Shown here in pieces: positions 62,127 to 64,000 of a stretch of DNA of 64,000 bases. A program made the translations under genes and the position numbers. How positions within the stretch are numbered: position 1 is the stretch's first letter; each line of letters begins with the position of its first letter. The DNA is from DP-19 sp036496285. GTDB lineage: Bacteria; Desulfobacterota; Binatia; UTPRO1. The notes under the pieces were generated by a model that had not been told where the DNA came from, ran no database searches, and worked only from the letters and a program-made list of their open reading frames with translations. Location of the stretch: assembly GCA_036496285.1 (NCBI GenBank), contig DASXLI010000005.1, positions 1 to 64,000 on the forward strand, read 5' to 3'.

Positions 62127-62260
62127 ATAAGAGCTCGCTCGACAACACCGCCACCGCCGACCACCACCGGCTACCGCCGGGAATCTCGGAGGAATCTGAA
62201 CCGTGAGCCCCGCCGTGGCCCGCCGTAGACCGCCGTGGAGTGGTGACCTTGTGGTGACTG
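62127..62260. repeat. Degenerate about 135-bp repeat, copy B
   Basis: Directly continues the tRNA fragment (ataagagctcg...) and aligns at roughly four of five positions by eye with 60879-61015, ending with GTGGTGACTGCGTT. The constant position beside the tRNA piece suggests it is the conserved end of a family of integrating elements. It has no open frame of its own. Confidence 0.65.
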
Positions 62261-62401
62261 CGTTCTCCCCAGCCCGAGAAATCACAGTGGAACCATCAAG
62301 TGCTCAACCGGTCAAGTGCGGCTTCAAGAAGCAGACGTTCGCACCTTCGATCGGGGAGACTGGCTCCGTCGTCGGACTGTGAAGGTCCGCAGGTTCGCAC
62401 G

Positions 62402-64000
62402 TTACTCTACGGCTCGCGCCGGACCGATCATTGGCGTGCGGACCGGTTTGGCCAAGCCGAAGAAGACCACCGTGCCATTCCCGGCGAAGCGGGTGGACAG
62501 TGCGGGGTCCGGTACTTTCTTGAAGCCTTCGTCGGGCTGATCCCAGTTGTTCGCCACCCACACGTTTCCCGCCGGATCGACCCCGAGGTCTGTGAGGATC
62601 TGCAAGCCGCCGATGTAGCCGCCGGAAGGTGAAATCGGGTCGCCGGTCTTGGCGCCGGGCGGGCAGTTCGAGGGACGCGCACCGCACAGCTGCGTGACCG
62701 AGCGGCCCGTCGCGTTGGCGACCCACACGTTGTCGTTGCCGTCGATGACGAGGCCCCAAGGCGCGATGATGCTCTTATCGCCATCGAAGGGCGGCAGCGC
62801 CGTGCCGTCCGGCCGCAGCATCGAAACGCTGCCACTAGGAAACTCTTGCAGAAGCCCGTACAGGCTGACCCACAACTTGGCGGCGGCTTCTTCCTTCGAC
62901 TCCGAGCTCGCCAGGCCTTCGACCATCGACTTCAGCTTCGTCTCGACCAGTGCCACCTTTTCCCTCGTGCTTGGATGGCCGACCGTGTTGGCGACCCAGG
63001 CGTTACCCAAGCTGTCGATGGCCACGGCCCGCGGTGCGTAGCCGACCGTGAACTGCTCCGCCTTGCCGGGCTCCTTCGCCGGGAAGCGCGTCACCGTGTT
63101 CGAGCCACTGTTGGTGACCCAGATCCTGTCCTGCTGATCCACGGCGAGGTGGAACGGCGCCTTGACCTGGAGCGTGCCCTCCACCGGCTTGCCGTTCACC
63201 GTGCGGCCGAGGATACGGCCTTTCGCAGCGTCGCCCTTGGGCAGATAGACGATCTGGCTCTTTTCATTGTCGAGCGCCCACACATCGCCATTCGGCATCA
63301 CGATGATGCCCTGCATCATGCCCAGTTGTCCGCCGAAGTTGTAGCCGTTCTCGGGGGAGAGCGGCTTGCCCGTCTTGCGATCGAAGACGGAGATGGTCCT
63401 GCCGCCAAGGCTGGTGACCCACACCTTGTCGTCGGCGGAAATGGCGATGCCGAAGCCGGGGCCGTCGATGCCGCCGCCCCGATAGCCGAGGGTCATCGGC
63501 GATAGCGGCCGGCCGTTGGGCGCGATCTTCGAGACGCCGCCGCCGAAGTTGTTCCAGATCGTCGACTGCGCGCCGACCAGGAAGTTGTCGCCCGTCCACA
63601 TGTTGCCCTCGCCATCGAAGGCCAGGCCCCCGAGCGAGCTCATGCCGCCGCCGGCGTAGACCAGCGACAGCGTCCACGCGCTCGGCGCGAAGCTGAGGTA
63701 AGGGAGGAAGGGCACTGGGCGCCACCGCTCCCCTGTAGGGACGGGATAGAAGGCATCCAACAGCGCGAAGAGTTGCAGCGCTTGATGCGACGGGTTGCGT
63801 GCGATGTTCTGCGCCGCCGTCAGCGTGTCGGTTGGAGCAACGCCCGTCGGCGGCGTGGCGGCCGCGAAAAGCTTGCCGCAGGCGTCGCCTTGGACCCTCG
63901 TGATGCACCCTGTCAGCAAATTCGCCAGTGTGTTGAACGTCGCCAGCGTTGTCGTCTGCGAGCTGTTGAGCGGATCCTGAATCACCGGGCCCAGCCCGCC
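62402..64000 (-). CDS. NHL/Vgb-like beta-propeller protein, 5' end beyond the window
   Basis: The last 532 codons of a gene that enters from the right edge (frame open to 64000). Repeats of propeller type recur: LAFDGEGNMWTGDNF, IAISADDKVWVTSLGG, VMPNGDVWALDNE, LAVDQQDRIWVTNSGSNTVTRF, AVAIDSLGNAWVANTVG, VIDGNDNVWVANATGRSV and GVDPAGNVWVANNWD. These resemble NHL repeats and streptogramin-lyase-like propellers. The visible N-terminal part (NTLANLLTGCITRVQGDACGKLF) is helical and may be a binding segment. Export is likely from the cysteine pattern, but the N-terminus is missing. Confidence 0.82.
   Translation of the reverse strand, partial: GGLGPVIQDPLNSSQTTTLATFNTLANLLTGCITRVQGDACGKLFAAATPPTGVAPTDTLTAAQNIARNPSHQALQLFALLDAFYPVPTGERWRPVPFLPYLSFAPSAWTLSLVYAGGGMSSLGGLAFDGEGNMWTGDNFLVGAQSTIWNNFGGGVSKIAPNGRPLSPMTLGYRGGGIDGPGFGIAISADDKVWVTSLGGRTISVFDRKTGKPLSPENGYNFGGQLGMMQGIIVMPNGDVWALDNEKSQIVYLPKGDAAKGRILGRTVNGKPVEGTLQVKAPFHLAVDQQDRIWVTNSGSNTVTRFPAKEPGKAEQFTVGYAPRAVAIDSLGNAWVANTVGHPSTREKVALVETKLKSMVEGLASSESKEEAAAKLWVSLYGLLQEFPSGSVSMLRPDGTALPPFDGDKSIIAPWGLVIDGNDNVWVANATGRSVTQLCGARPSNCPPGAKTGDPISPSGGYIGGLQILTDLGVDPAGNVWVANNWDQPDEGFKKVPDPALSTRFAGNGTVVFFGLAKPVRTPMIGPARAVE

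Larger units (their letters stand above)
61826..62401. other. Gene-poor interval with tRNA fragment copy 3 and degenerate repeat copy B
   Basis: No convincing gene. A minus-strand frame around 61950-62060 has a protein-like stretch (PWCDDFRISGVAIDWYPEPE) but no start or ribosome site; it may be a remnant. The interval contains the third tRNA 3' half (62091-62126) and the repeat after it (62127-62260). The remaining 140 bp up to the NHL gene stop show nothing recognisable. Confidence 0.5.

Overview
The window is a very G+C-rich, densely coded bacterial chromosome segment with short intergenic gaps and many 4-base stop/start overlaps. The gene content is that of an aerobic or facultative Gram-negative bacterium: complex I, proton-translocating transhydrogenase, TonB-linked uptake, a lipoprotein N-acyltransferase and many Sec-exported proteins. 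Secreted beta-helix proteins with threonine-proline linkers and cysteine-rich modules suggest an uncultured deltaproteobacteria-like lineage (Binatota/Desulfobacterota type). That placement is an inference from style; no rRNA or marker gene here tests it.

Region 1 (1-16.6 kb) is a complex I locus in two pieces. nuoA-B-C-D-H-I lies at 11.9-16.3 kb and nuoJ-K-L-M at 1-3.3 kb, all on the minus strand. The genes for the NADH-oxidising module (nuoE, F, G) are absent where they would normally stand. The 8.6 kb between the halves holds an acyltransferase-3 gene attached to nuoI, a large secreted beta-helix protein, a TetR regulator divergent from two short-chain dehydrogenases (with a good promoter inside an inverted repeat), and an aldo/keto reductase.

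Region 2 (16.6-32.4 kb) holds a TonB/BtuF/BtuC/BtuD-like uptake operon, a phytanoyl-CoA dioxygenase-like gene, an orphan MT-A70 methyltransferase, acetolactate synthase, a SAM methyltransferase, galactokinase, a HAD phosphatase, a 3D-domain lipoprotein, a single-domain response regulator, a membrane glycosyltransferase-like protein and apolipoprotein N-acyltransferase.

Region 3 (32.4-51.5 kb) is mixed housekeeping and accessory: a secreted SGNH hydrolase, a dehydrogenase, a UbiB-like kinase, a guanine-deaminase-like enzyme, an MFS carrier, a transhydrogenase whose second alpha part is fused to the beta subunit, a CtaM/DUF420 protein, a PLP desulfhydrase-like enzyme, a ferritin-like diiron protein with a complete ligand set, a membrane protein with an embedded PA14-like domain and a Ycf46-like AAA+ ATPase.

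Region 4 (51.5-64 kb) is an accessory zone of exported proteins: a formylglycine-generating-enzyme-like protein without the active-site cysteines, a 917-residue multidomain surface protein of visibly lower G+C, a cysteine-rich gene broken by two +1 homopolymer shifts, a second beta-helix protein, a patatin-like lipoprotein, a DUF4239-like membrane protein and an NHL-repeat protein running off the end. From 57.1 to 62.3 kb the zone is punctuated by copies of tRNA 3' halves. Two of them form a 36-bp perfect direct repeat 4.6 kb apart, and two are followed by a related degenerate repeat of about 135 bp. This looks like serial integration at tRNA genes, although no integrase is left in the window.

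Three genes (lnt, the BtuF-like gene and a small Lys/Pro-rich secreted protein) have no usable ATG, GTG or TTG at the expected start but do have a well placed CTG, which suggests CUG initiation.
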